Assembly (NCBI RefSeq): GCF_000814005.1
Contig: NZ_JWLK01000005.1
Coordinates: forward strand, 914,406-978,405
Length of the DNA: 64,000 nucleotides
From: Ruegeria sp. ANG-S4
Lineage (GTDB): Bacteria > Pseudomonadota > Alphaproteobacteria > Rhodobacterales > Rhodobacteraceae
Direction of reading: 5' to 3'
Part shown: positions 35,333 through 43,269 of the stretch, piece after piece
Position numbering within the stretch: position 1 is the stretch's first letter
How the letters are laid out: the number at the start of each line of letters is the position of its first letter
Position numbers and translations under genes: made by a program
The notes under the pieces: model-generated
Database searches by the model: none
The model's input: only the letters and a program-made list of their open reading frames with translations
What the model was told of the DNA's origin: nothing

Positions 35333-35410
35333 TCCTCCATCACATGACGGTTTGGTGAATTTTTGCCGAAGCGGCGAAAGAAGACTTGGCTTGTCAAATC
35401 TCTGTCTTTA

Positions 35411-35425
35411 TATATTCCAAATATA
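35411..35425. promoter_or_regulatory. Palindrome TATATTCCAAATATA upstream of the DegT gene
   Basis: Perfect 6-bp arms TATATT/AATATA around CCA, within a locally AT-rich stretch 19 bases before the ATG at 35445. Different from the TTTGATCAAA sites, so this gene may have its own regulator. Confidence 0.45.
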
Positions 35426-35444
35426 AAATTCGGGAAAACCAAAT

Positions 35445-36659
35445 ATGACGCTTCCTCCAAACGTTCATGACGCCGAACCCATCCCCGCAGCAGCCAAAGA
35501 CGCGATAGATGCCCTGATGAAATCGGGCGATCTGTTTCGCTATACCGCACCCCAAGATGCCCCGGTTGCGCTGCTGGAGGCGGAATTTGCCGAATTGCTC
35601 GGATCGAAATATGCATTGGCGGTCTCGTCCTGCTCGGCAGCTTTGTTTCTTTCGTTGAAAGCCCTTGGTTTGCCGCGCGACGCCCGCGTGCTGATACCCG
35701 GTTTCACCTTTGCCGCGGTACCGTCCTCAATTGTACATGCGGACTGTATTCCGGTTTTGTGTGAAGTGGGCCAAAACTACCGCATTGATATAGCGGACTT
35801 CGAAGCGAAGTTGGACACTGTGCAGGCCGTTATCATTAGCCACATGCGCGGTCACACCTCTGATATGGATGCGATCATGGAGTTGTGCGATGCGCGCGGT
35901 ATCCCGGTGATCGAGGACGCGGCGCACTCGTTGGGCACCACATGGCATGGTCGCAACATCGGAACCATCGGCAAGGTCGGTTGTTTCTCGTTCCAGTCCT
36001 ACAAGATGATCAACGCGGGCGAAGGTGGCATCCTGATCACCGATGACGCAGATCTGGTCGCACGAGCCGTCATCATGTCTGGCGCCTACGAGCACAACTG
36101 GAAAAAGCACAAAGGTCCGCATGGTGACAATTCACCAGAGCTGGAGGAAGCCTTTGCCAAATGGCAGAATAAACTTCCGCTATACAATCTGCGCATGAAC
36201 AACCTCAGCGCAGTTGTGATCCGTCCACAGATTCCCGAACTTGCGCGACGCGTGCGCGATGGTTTGGCAAATCACGATTATGTCGCGAACCGCCTGAACA
36301 CGTCGCCCCACATCGACGTCCCCGCCCCGCTGGCGCCCGAACAGCGCGCGCCGGATTCAATCCAGTTCAATCTGGTTGATATGGACGACGCCGACATCCG
36401 CGCCTTTTCCGCCGCCGCAGAGGGGCGCGGCGTCAAAGTTCAAGTGTTTGGTCAAAGCGAGGATAACGCCCGCGCGTTTTGGAACTGGCAATTCCTGCCG
36501 GAACAGGTCGAGTTGCCAAACACGCGCTCCATGTTGATGAGCGCCTGCGATGTTCGTCTGCCAGTCAGGCTGACGCGTCAAGAGTTGGATGTGATCGCCG
36601 ACATTCTGTTGGCTTCGGTTGCCGAGGTCACCGGCCCGGTGCCGGTGTACGGCACTTGA
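35445..36659 (+). CDS. DegT/DnrJ/EryC1/StrS-family aminotransferase
   Basis: A 404-residue PLP enzyme of fold type I. The PLP-binding lysine is Lys187 in GCFSFQSYKMINAGEGG; VIEDAAHSLG carries the Asp contacting PLP, and PGFTFAAVPSS is a family stretch. Such enzymes usually aminate sugars, but no sugar nucleotide or polysaccharide gene is nearby. Its position after the amine-catabolic set suggests amination or deamination of a small metabolite; this is inference. A weak GGGAAAA precedes the ATG. Confidence 0.92.
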   Translation: MTLPPNVHDAEPIPAAAKDAIDALMKSGDLFRYTAPQDAPVALLEAEFAELLGSKYALAVSSCSAALFLSLKALGLPRDARVLIPGFTFAAVPSSIVHADCIPVLCEVGQNYRIDIADFEAKLDTVQAVIISHMRGHTSDMDAIMELCDARGIPVIEDAAHSLGTTWHGRNIGTIGKVGCFSFQSYKMINAGEGGILITDDADLVARAVIMSGAYEHNWKKHKGPHGDNSPELEEAFAKWQNKLPLYNLRMNNLSAVVIRPQIPELARRVRDGLANHDYVANRLNTSPHIDVPAPLAPEQRAPDSIQFNLVDMDDADIRAFSAAAEGRGVKVQVFGQSEDNARAFWNWQFLPEQVELPNTRSMLMSACDVRLPVRLTRQELDVIADILLASVAEVTGPVPVYGT

Positions 36660-36662
36660 GCC

Positions 36663-37424
36663 CTAAGGAACCGGAAGCTCGAACACGTCGATGGACAGGA
36701 ACATCGCGTTGATGCCCTCGGGGGTCGGCGCGATGCGCGACAGGATGCCGGCCACCGCAGGGCCCGTGTCCGTCTCCACCAACAACGGAGCGCCCGAGTC
36801 ACCCATCATCACCGGACATATAGCGCTGAGCAGACTGGTCGACATCTGCGCGATGTTGCATGTCGGCGTTCGGCTGAGCACGTGTGGACGCAATCCCGGA
36901 TAGCCGGTGACGAACGCCGTTTGATCGCCCGACTGCGCGATTGGCAAAAATCCCACGTCGCGCCCGATCGGGTGCTGTAGTTCCAAAACGGCCCAATCCT
37001 TGCTGGCCCGATTGTCGAACGCTGTCCCCTGCCCTTGTTCCGACGCCACGTGGTAACTGCCGACCAGGGAAAAAGCGGCGTATTCACCCCGTTGATACCC
37101 CGCTGCAAAACGTAAGCTGGTTGGAGGAATCCACCTTTTGCGCGCTGCATTGTAAAGACAGTGCGCAGCCGTCAAAACATGCCTTTCGGAAACCAAAACG
37201 CCAGTGCAGTGCGAGCGCTGGCTGGCACCGGCGAAATTCACACGTCCGATGGCGCGCCAGGGTTCAGATGAGGCATCAAGAATTTCCCTGGCTCGGATAT
37301 CCTCACATCCCGCCGCAGAATTGCTGCCCAGCGTGCAAACAGGTTCCCAAACCGTTGAAAACCGGCCCTGCGCGACCGCCGTGCCCGACCACATCCACAC
37401 AGCGATCAGCACCAGCAGACGCAT
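36663..37424 (-). CDS. Secreted trypsin-like serine protease
   Basis: A 253-residue S1-family protease with a signal peptide of about 18 residues (TAVA before QGRF) and catalytic His88 (TAAHC), Asp143 (DWAVLEL) and Ser210 (GDSGAP). Cysteines at 73/89 and 189/203 could form the usual disulfides. It starts 10 bases after the phaR stop on the same strand, so it may be co-transcribed with the PHA regulator. Its 3' end meets the DegT gene with a 3-base gap. Confidence 0.9.
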   Translation of the reverse strand: MRLLVLIAVWMWSGTAVAQGRFSTVWEPVCTLGSNSAAGCEDIRAREILDASSEPWRAIGRVNFAGASQRSHCTGVLVSERHVLTAAHCLYNAARKRWIPPTSLRFAAGYQRGEYAAFSLVGSYHVASEQGQGTAFDNRASKDWAVLELQHPIGRDVGFLPIAQSGDQTAFVTGYPGLRPHVLSRTPTCNIAQMSTSLLSAICPVMMGDSGAPLLVETDTGPAVAGILSRIAPTPEGINAMFLSIDVFELPVP

Positions 37425-37433
37425 ATGGTCTGC

Positions 37434-37988
37434 TCAGCTAAGCTTGGACAGCTTTTGCTGCAACTCGGCCAGTTGTTTCTTGATGTCGTCCAAGTCTTCC
37501 TTGGGCTCAGCCTCGGCTTCGGCGTCTTTGTCCGGCCCGGACCAATTGCCGGACAAGCCGCCGGTCATCGCCTTCAGAAACGCCTGCTGCTGCGCCTGCA
37601 TTGCTTCGAACCCCGGCATTTTGTTCATCGGGTTCATGGCGTTCATGTTTTCCATCATCTTGGACTGGCTTTCGCGCAGCATCTCAAACGAGCTTTGCAG
37701 GAACTGCGGCATCATCCCACCGCCGGGAACCATATAGCTGCGCACCAGATCGTTCAGCACGTTGACCGGCAGGACGTTTTCGCCCCGGCTTTCGTGTTCG
37801 GCGATAATTTGAAGAAGGTACTGCCGCGTCAGGTCATCGCCGGTTTTCAGGTCGATGATCTGAACCTCGCGCCCGTCGCGGATAAACCCGGCGATATCTT
37901 CAAGTGTCACGTAATCGCTGGTCTCGGTGTTGTACAACCTTCGGCTGGCATACCGTTTGATCAACAGCGGTTTTTCTTGTTCCGACAC
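37434..37988 (-). CDS. phaR: Polyhydroxyalkanoate synthesis repressor PhaR
   Basis: A 184-residue DNA- and PHA-binding repressor. The N-terminal domain LIKRYASRRLYNTETSDYVTLEDIA is the signature of the family, followed by the PHA-accumulation regulator domain (RQYLLQIIAEHESRG) and an acidic, coiled C-terminus (DDIKKQLAELQQKLSKL). The start is GTG 37988 with GGAGG 8 bases upstream. PhaR senses granules and represses phaP and itself; five matching operator-type sites occur in this locus. Confidence 0.96.
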   Translation of the reverse strand: MSEQEKPLLIKRYASRRLYNTETSDYVTLEDIAGFIRDGREVQIIDLKTGDDLTRQYLLQIIAEHESRGENVLPVNVLNDLVRSYMVPGGGMMPQFLQSSFEMLRESQSKMMENMNAMNPMNKMPGFEAMQAQQQAFLKAMTGGLSGNWSGPDKDAEAEAEPKEDLDDIKKQLAELQQKLSKLS

Positions 37989-38009
37989 CGTTTACCCTCC
38001 CCAAGGATG

Positions 38010-38040
38010 ATGCATTGCAGCAGAGATTATGCGAGTGCAG
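38010..38040. promoter_or_regulatory. Two near-consensus PhaR sites upstream of phaR
   Basis: ATGC-ATT-GCAG (38010-38020) and, on the minus strand, CTGC-ACTC-GCAT (38029-38040) each match CTGC-N3/4-GCAG at 7 of 8 positions. They lie 22-52 bases before the phaR start, fitting autoregulation. Confidence 0.5.
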
Positions 38041-38041
38041 A

Positions 38042-38074
38042 ACAAAAAGAAAGGGCAGGTCAAACGACCTGCCC
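38042..38074 (-). terminator. Rho-independent terminator after phaP
   Basis: A perfect 9-bp stem GGGCAGGTC/GACCTGCCC (38053-38061 with 38066-38074), read on the minus strand, is followed by TTTCTTTTTGTT. It ends phaP transcription 48 bases after its stop. Confidence 0.85.
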
Positions 38075-38121
38075 GAAGCGATGCACCTATTGGGAGGGAT
38101 AAGCGCGGATCGCCAGTTGCC

Positions 38122-38568
38122 TTACTTGGCAGCCGTTGCTTTCTTGGCAGCAGCGGTTACTTCGTTGGTGGCTTTTTTGACAGCTGCGGTTGCGTCTTCA
38201 GCAGCGTCTTTGCCAGCCGCCATCAGCAGCTCAACAGTTTCGGTCTGAACTTTTTTCGCGATTTCTGCGAATGCAGCCATGTTTTCAGCAGCAACTTCAG
38301 CCGACGCGCTTGCGAAGTCGGTTGCGGCTTTTGCGTAATCAGCAGGCTCTGCTTTTGCTTTCGACATCTCGGTCAGCTTGGCCAGGGTTTCCTTGGTCCA
38401 TTTGTTCGAGATTTCAGCCGACTTTTCAGCTGCGTCCAGAGCAACGCCCGACAGCTTTTCGTTCAGCGAAGCGGTCGACTTGAATGCGTCTTCCAGTGCG
38501 GTTGTGTCAACCGGGAACGCGCCCATCATGTCTTTGAGGGTCGCGGTAAAGTCTTGGGTCTTTGCCAT
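38122..38568 (-). CDS. phaP: Phasin family protein
   Basis: A 148-residue amphipathic helical, Ala/Lys/Glu-rich protein that coats PHA granules. Phasin-type stretches include AAEKSAEISNKWTKETLAKL and VAAENMAAFAEIAKKVQTETVE; the C-terminus is an Ala/Lys-rich tail (VTAAAKKATAAK). GAGGA and AGGACA lie before the ATG. Two perfect PhaR operators precede it, and a strong terminator follows, consistent with a highly expressed, PhaR-repressed single gene. Confidence 0.92.
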   Translation of the reverse strand: MAKTQDFTATLKDMMGAFPVDTTALEDAFKSTASLNEKLSGVALDAAEKSAEISNKWTKETLAKLTEMSKAKAEPADYAKAATDFASASAEVAAENMAAFAEIAKKVQTETVELLMAAGKDAAEDATAAVKKATNEVTAAAKKATAAK

Positions 38569-38634
38569 TGTCCTAATCCTCTTAGCTGTTCCGGGCCCAC
38601 CCCGGGTTTTGTCAGCTTGAGGACAATATGATTG

Positions 38635-38645
38635 CTGCGTCGCAG
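38635..38645. promoter_or_regulatory. PhaR operator CTGC-GTC-GCAG upstream of phaP
   Basis: Exact match to CTGC-N3-GCAG, the PhaR target described in Rhodobacter and Paracoccus, within TGCTGCGTCGCAGCA, 67 bases before the phaP start. Confidence 0.8.
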
Positions 38646-38664
38646 CATTTCAAGTTTTTTCTTG

Positions 38665-38675
38665 CTGCGTTGCAG
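38665..38675. promoter_or_regulatory. PhaR operator CTGC-GTT-GCAG upstream of phaP
   Basis: Second exact CTGC-N3-GCAG site, exactly 30 bases from the first (about three helical turns), so two PhaR dimers could bind on one face of the DNA. Confidence 0.78.
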
Positions 38676-38698
38676 AAATTTTTAGTTTCAATGTGAAA

Positions 38699-40501
38699 TC
38701 AGATGTTTGCTTTTACCCGCACATAGGTTCCCGGCGCTGGCGCAAGGCTTGGATGATCCGAATCGCCGGGACTGCGGGCCGGAACCTGCTTGCCGGACCG
38801 CTTTTTCAACCACGCCTCCCACATCGGCCACCATGACCCCTCATGGAAGTCCGCGCCCTTCAACCAATCATCCGCATCTGCCTTCATATCCGGGTTGGTA
38901 TAGTGTCCGTATTTCTTTTTGCTGGGCGGGTTGACGATCCCGGCAATGTGGCCGGATTCCGAGACTACAAAACTCTTGGATTTTGCGCCCATTTGCTGAA
39001 CGCCGCGATAGCAATCTTTCCAGCGGGCGATGTGATCCGTCTCGCAGGTGATCGCCATCAATGGGACATCAACATCCTTGATTCGGAGTTTGTGGCCCAG
39101 CAACTCGAAGCCATCACCAACAAAGTCGTTTCCCTGACACAGGCCGCGCAGATACTGGATGGCCATTTTGCCCGGTAAGTTGGCCCCGTCCCCATTCCAG
39201 TACAAAAGGTCAAAAGCGGGCGGAGTTTCCCCCATCATATAACTGCGGATCGCAGGGGTATAAATCAGATCGCGAGAGCGCAGGAAGGACATTGTGCGGC
39301 CAAGAATCCACGCGCGCAGAATACCCTCTTTCGAGATTTGTTCTTCGATCCCATCAACGAAATCGTTTTGCAGAAAGGGTGTGAACTCACCTTGTTCGCC
39401 AAAGTCGGTCAGTGTCGTGAAAAACGTCGCCGACTTGACCGACTTGTCCCCGCGCTGCTTGAGCAATGACAACGTCAGGCTCAGCGTCGTTCCGGCAATG
39501 CAGTATCCGACCGCATTGATCTGCTTGACCTTGCAAATCTTCTTGGCTTCTTCAATCGCTGTCAAAAAGCCTTCTTGGATGTAGTCCTCCATTCCGACGT
39601 CAGTGAACGACGGATCGGGGTTCACCCAACTGACGACAAACAAGGTATAGCCCTGCTCGGTCACCCATTTGATCAGACTGTTCTGCGCTTTCAAATCCAG
39701 AATGTAGAACTTGTTGATCCAAGGCGGGAACAGAACGATCGGCGTCTCGTGTACGGTTTCTGTCGCCGGCTTGTATTGGATCAGCTCCATCATCCGGTTG
39801 CGATACACCACATCCCCGGGCGTTGTAGCGATGTTGCCCCCAATCTCGAAGGCCGTGTCATCCGCCAGCTTCACCACCAACTCGCCGTCGTTCGCCTCAA
39901 GATCCGAAACGAGGTTTTCCAACCCGCGTATCAGGGATTGACCTTCGGTTTCGACCGCCCGTTCCAGCGCATCCGGGTTGGTTGCCAGGAAATTCGTCGG
40001 CGCCATCATGTCCACGATCTGCTGCGAGAAGTATTTCAGGCGCTGCAAATCCTTCTGATCCAGATCATCAACCGAGGCGACCGCCTGTTCGATTGCCTGT
40101 GCGTTGGTCTGATACTGCTGTCGGATAAAGCGAAAATAGGGGTTGGTTTCCCACATCGGGTTGGAAAAACGACGATCTTTGGGGGCGGCCTCGTCCTCAT
40201 CAACCTCGCCTTTGGTAAAGGCTTGCTGTGCCTCGGCAAAGTTCATTACCGATTTGCCCCAGAATTCAATCTGTTGTTCCAGCAACTTGGCAGGATTCTG
40301 CCATGCTTCGGCCCAGTATGCTGTTGCTGCTCTTGCAAAAAGCTCTTGATTCGGACCGTCCAGTGCGGGGTTGTGCGCCTTTTTTCCGGCCATGACTTCG
40401 ATCAGCCGTTTCGACAGTGCCTCGACCTTTTCCATATTTTCTTTAAGGCGTTCAATATGTTCTTCGGTCATTTCGGTCGTCGGGCCTTCGCTAGTTGTCA
40501 T
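38699..40501 (-). CDS. phaC: Class I poly(3-hydroxyalkanoate) synthase
   Basis: Polymerises 3-hydroxyacyl-CoA to PHA at granule surfaces. The 600 residues match class I synthases: N-terminal PhaC-N domain (NPMWETNPYFRFIRQQY), alpha/beta hydrolase core with nucleophile Cys334 in the lipase-box variant GYCIAG, aspartate in ETDHIARWKD and histidine in SESGHIAG. The last 25 residues are less conserved. GGGGGGA precedes the ATG. It is divergent from phaZ over a 111-base gap that carries a PhaR site. No phaE is present, as expected. Confidence 0.97.
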   Translation of the reverse strand: MTTSEGPTTEMTEEHIERLKENMEKVEALSKRLIEVMAGKKAHNPALDGPNQELFARAATAYWAEAWQNPAKLLEQQIEFWGKSVMNFAEAQQAFTKGEVDEDEAAPKDRRFSNPMWETNPYFRFIRQQYQTNAQAIEQAVASVDDLDQKDLQRLKYFSQQIVDMMAPTNFLATNPDALERAVETEGQSLIRGLENLVSDLEANDGELVVKLADDTAFEIGGNIATTPGDVVYRNRMMELIQYKPATETVHETPIVLFPPWINKFYILDLKAQNSLIKWVTEQGYTLFVVSWVNPDPSFTDVGMEDYIQEGFLTAIEEAKKICKVKQINAVGYCIAGTTLSLTLSLLKQRGDKSVKSATFFTTLTDFGEQGEFTPFLQNDFVDGIEEQISKEGILRAWILGRTMSFLRSRDLIYTPAIRSYMMGETPPAFDLLYWNGDGANLPGKMAIQYLRGLCQGNDFVGDGFELLGHKLRIKDVDVPLMAITCETDHIARWKDCYRGVQQMGAKSKSFVVSESGHIAGIVNPPSKKKYGHYTNPDMKADADDWLKGADFHEGSWWPMWEAWLKKRSGKQVPARSPGDSDHPSLAPAPGTYVRVKANI

Positions 40502-40525
40502 TTTAACAATTCCCCCCTAACTTCG

Positions 40526-40536
40526 CTGCCATGCAG
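40526..40536. promoter_or_regulatory. PhaR operator CTGC-CAT-GCAG between phaC and phaZ
   Basis: Exact CTGC-N3-GCAG match in the divergent phaC/phaZ gap, 25 bases before phaC and 77 before phaZ; one site could control both directions. Confidence 0.7.
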
Positions 40537-40612
40537 AATAACGTCGTGGGCGTCGGGGGGCAAAGCGACGAATGGTCCGAACTCTCAGGCTGACACTTAG
40601 GAGGCCCATTTC

Positions 40613-41887
40613 ATGCGCTACATGATGACCTACGACCTGATGGAAACCATTCGGAATACCAATCAATGGCTTGGCGCAACCGCCAGCGCTGTTGCATCGT
40701 ACCCGCAATTTTCCATGATCCCAAATCCGGCGTTCAACTGGATGGCCGCGTGGGGCGAAGTCACCGAACGCACCTTTCAACGAATGGTCGTCAAGCCGGA
40801 CTGGGGCATCCGCACCTACACCTGCGAAGATGGCAAAGACCACCTTGTCGATATTACCACAGTGACCGAGCGTCCTTTTGGCGATCTGGTGCACTTCCGG
40901 GTTAACGGGCGGGAGGAACAGCCGCGAAAAGTCCTGCTCGTCGCACCGATGTCGGGCCACTATGCGACATTGCTGCGGTCGACTGTCAAAAGCCTTTTGG
41001 TCAATTGCGAGGTATACATTACCGATTGGCATAACGCGCGCGACATTCCCGTGTCAGAGGGCAAGTTCGATGTCGAGGACTATACCCTGTACCTTGTCGA
41101 TTTTATGAAGGAACTGGGCCCCGACACCCATGTTGTCGCCGTCTGTCAGCCAGCGCCGCTGACGCTTGCCGCGACAGCTTATCTGGCAGAGGTCGAGCCC
41201 AAGGCACAGCCCAGCACCCTGACATTGATCGGTGGCCCGGTTGATCCCGATGCAACGCCAACGGAAGTCACCGACTTTGGCCGGCGCGTCACGATGGGTC
41301 AGTTGGAAGAAACCATGATCCAACGGGTGGGTTTCAAATACAAAGGCGTCGGGCGCATGGTTTATCCCGGCCTTTTGCAACTGGCCTCGTTCATGTCGAT
41401 GAACGCGGACCGCCACAGCAAGGCATTCTCGAACCAGATCCATCGTGTCATTCGGGATGAGGCATCTGATCACGATGCCCATAACCGTTTCTACGACGAA
41501 TATCTGGCCGTTATGGACATGACTGCGGAATTCTACCTGTCGACCGTCGAGCGCATTTTCAAAGACCGTGAGATCGCGCGGAACGAATTTGTCGTGGCGG
41601 GTCACAAGGTCGACATCGGCAAGATCACCGATGTTGCCGTCAAAACCGTTGAAGGGGCGAACGACGATATTTCTGCGCCCGGTCAATGTATCGCAGCATT
41701 GGATTTGTGCACCGGTTTGCCTGACGAGAAAAAAGCCAGCCATGTCGAACCGGGTGCCGGTCATTACGGTATTTTCGCGGGCCGCAGCTGGCGTGACAAC
41801 ATCCGTCCGCTTGTGATTGATTTCATGAATGAAAACAGTCGCAAGAAGCCACGCCGCCGCGCAGCCAACAGCAACAAGGTGGCCTGA
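40613..41887 (+). CDS. phaZ: Intracellular PHA depolymerase
   Basis: Degrades stored PHA. The 424 residues match the intracellular PhaZ family (MRYMMTYDLMETIRNTNQW near the N-terminus; VYITDWHNARDIP; APMSGHYATLLR). The predicted nucleophile is Cys178 in VCQPAP, as in the cysteine-type intracellular depolymerases, and the C-terminal histidine lies in EPGAGHYGIFAGRSWRD. AGGAGG is 8 bases before the ATG. The tail is Lys/Arg-rich (SRKKPRRRAANSNK). Same strand as the following DUF6151 gene, 2 bases apart. Confidence 0.96.
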   Translation: MRYMMTYDLMETIRNTNQWLGATASAVASYPQFSMIPNPAFNWMAAWGEVTERTFQRMVVKPDWGIRTYTCEDGKDHLVDITTVTERPFGDLVHFRVNGREEQPRKVLLVAPMSGHYATLLRSTVKSLLVNCEVYITDWHNARDIPVSEGKFDVEDYTLYLVDFMKELGPDTHVVAVCQPAPLTLAATAYLAEVEPKAQPSTLTLIGGPVDPDATPTEVTDFGRRVTMGQLEETMIQRVGFKYKGVGRMVYPGLLQLASFMSMNADRHSKAFSNQIHRVIRDEASDHDAHNRFYDEYLAVMDMTAEFYLSTVERIFKDREIARNEFVVAGHKVDIGKITDVAVKTVEGANDDISAPGQCIAALDLCTGLPDEKKASHVEPGAGHYGIFAGRSWRDNIRPLVIDFMNENSRKKPRRRAANSNKVA

Positions 41888-41889
41888 CA

Positions 41890-42480
41890 GTGTCGGGCAA
41901 GACGCAGCAACCATGCGATCTTGCCTTTTCCTGCCATTGCGGCGCGGTTCAGGGTCATATCACAGCTTCCGGTGTTAAGTCGGGCACGCATGTCGCGTGT
42001 TTTTGCAAAGATTGCCGAGCCGCCCAACTTTACTTTCAGCAGCCCGATCCGGCGCCGGGTCCCGTCGACATTCTTCAGACCACGCCCGAAGATATCGTTT
42101 TTGAAAGCGGTGCCGACAAGTTAGGCCTGATGCAACTCAGCCCAAAGGGAATGCCGCGCTGGTATGCCACGTGTTGCAATACGCCCATCGCGACGACCAC
42201 GCGAACGCCAAAATTCCCGTTTGTAGGCTTCCTTGCCGATCGCTTGCGCGACCCCGACAAACTGGGGCCAGTCAAGGTTCGTGGCTTTGTTCCCGGCCCC
42301 GGCGGCAAACAATCCTATCAAGGAGTTCGGCACGCAATTACCGGACTGCTGTCCCGTGTCGTGAAGTCACGGCTTTCCGGGCGATGGAAAGACACGCCGT
42401 TCTTCAACATCGAAGCAGGCACGCCCGTGGTTCCTCCGGTCATCCTCAGCAAAGAACAGCGCACCGCCCTGTATGACTAG
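41890..42480 (+). CDS. DUF6151 (GFA-like) zinc-binding protein
   Basis: A 196-residue protein with a GFA-like cysteine pattern: FSCHCGAVQG, CFCKDCRAAQLYF, and ATCCNTPIA. The family DUF6151 is uncharacterised. It starts with GTG 41890, 2 bases after phaZ stop, so it is co-translated. The stop shares a CTAG palindrome with the stop of the convergent hydrolase (4-base overlap). Not closely related in sequence to the GFA gene at 12192. Confidence 0.85.
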   Translation: MSGKTQQPCDLAFSCHCGAVQGHITASGVKSGTHVACFCKDCRAAQLYFQQPDPAPGPVDILQTTPEDIVFESGADKLGLMQLSPKGMPRWYATCCNTPIATTTRTPKFPFVGFLADRLRDPDKLGPVKVRGFVPGPGGKQSYQGVRHAITGLLSRVVKSRLSGRWKDTPFFNIEAGTPVVPPVILSKEQRTALYD

Positions 42481-43187
42481 GAAATCCGCAACGGGATGCG
42501 AAGCCATTCCTCCAAGGCACCGGTAACGGTGTCGGGTGTCTCCAACGTCGGCAAATGCCCCGCGTCCTCGATCACCTGCATACTGGCACCGGGGATTAAA
42601 TCTGCCATAAAGGCGTGTTTCTTGACCGGTGTCAGGGTGTCATGCGCCCCACACAAAAGCAGCGTTGGGACATTGATCCGGCGTAGCGTCCCCTGTTGGT
42701 CAGGACGCTTTTGAAGAACGCGCATCTGCCGGACGAAATGATCCGCGCCAATATCCAGCGCCATGCTCAGGACATCATTGAGGATCGGAATACGCCGGGG
42801 CCCCGGGGCCAGGTTATCCGAACCGATCGCCTTGCGCATAACATCCTCTAGACGTCCGCCTTGAGCGCCGACGATCAGGTCTTCGCGCCCGGCCGCCATG
42901 TGCGGCGTGTCCGCCTGGCCATCGGTTGAAATCAAACACAATCGGGTCACCCTGTCTGGTGCCCGCCGGATCAATTCCAGCGCGACCATTCCGCCCAAGC
43001 CCTGCCCGACCAGCGCAAACCGATGCGGTACGACGTCCAAAAGCCCCGAGGCGATCTCCTCCACCCTGTCACCCGACAGAGTTGATGCAATCATAACAGC
43101 ACGGCTGCGCGACAAACGCTCGGTCTGTGGGCCAAACAGACGGGCGTCGCTCATAAGTCCGGGCAGCAGAACCAGCGGCTCGATCAC
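42477..43187 (-). CDS. Alpha/beta-fold hydrolase
   Basis: A 236-residue hydrolase: oxyanion region PLVLLPGLMSDARLF, nucleophile-elbow position ALVGQGLGGMVAL where the central residue is Gln rather than Ser (GQGLGG), then LLLCGAHDTLTP (Asp) and EDAGHLPTLE (His). The usual GxSxG elbow reads GQGLG, so the nucleophile may be altered and the activity uncertain. GTG 43187 with GGAGG 6 bases upstream decides the start. Convergent with the DUF6151 gene. Confidence 0.85.
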   Translation of the reverse strand: MIEPLVLLPGLMSDARLFGPQTERLSRSRAVMIASTLSGDRVEEIASGLLDVVPHRFALVGQGLGGMVALELIRRAPDRVTRLCLISTDGQADTPHMAAGREDLIVGAQGGRLEDVMRKAIGSDNLAPGPRRIPILNDVLSMALDIGADHFVRQMRVLQKRPDQQGTLRRINVPTLLLCGAHDTLTPVKKHAFMADLIPGASMQVIEDAGHLPTLETPDTVTGALEEWLRIPLRIS

Positions 43188-43269
43188 GCGGAACCTCCGA
43201 AATCTGACGTCTTTTGCGTCTTTCCTTGCCTCAGGATGAGAGTTTTGAACCCGTGGGGCAAGGGAAACT

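Noticed and set aside
36447..36456. TTTGGTCAAA inside the DegT gene, identical to the core upstream of the ABC operon
   Set aside because: It is in coding sequence and no promoter is near; used as a caution that a one-mismatch 10-mer is not by itself strong evidence.
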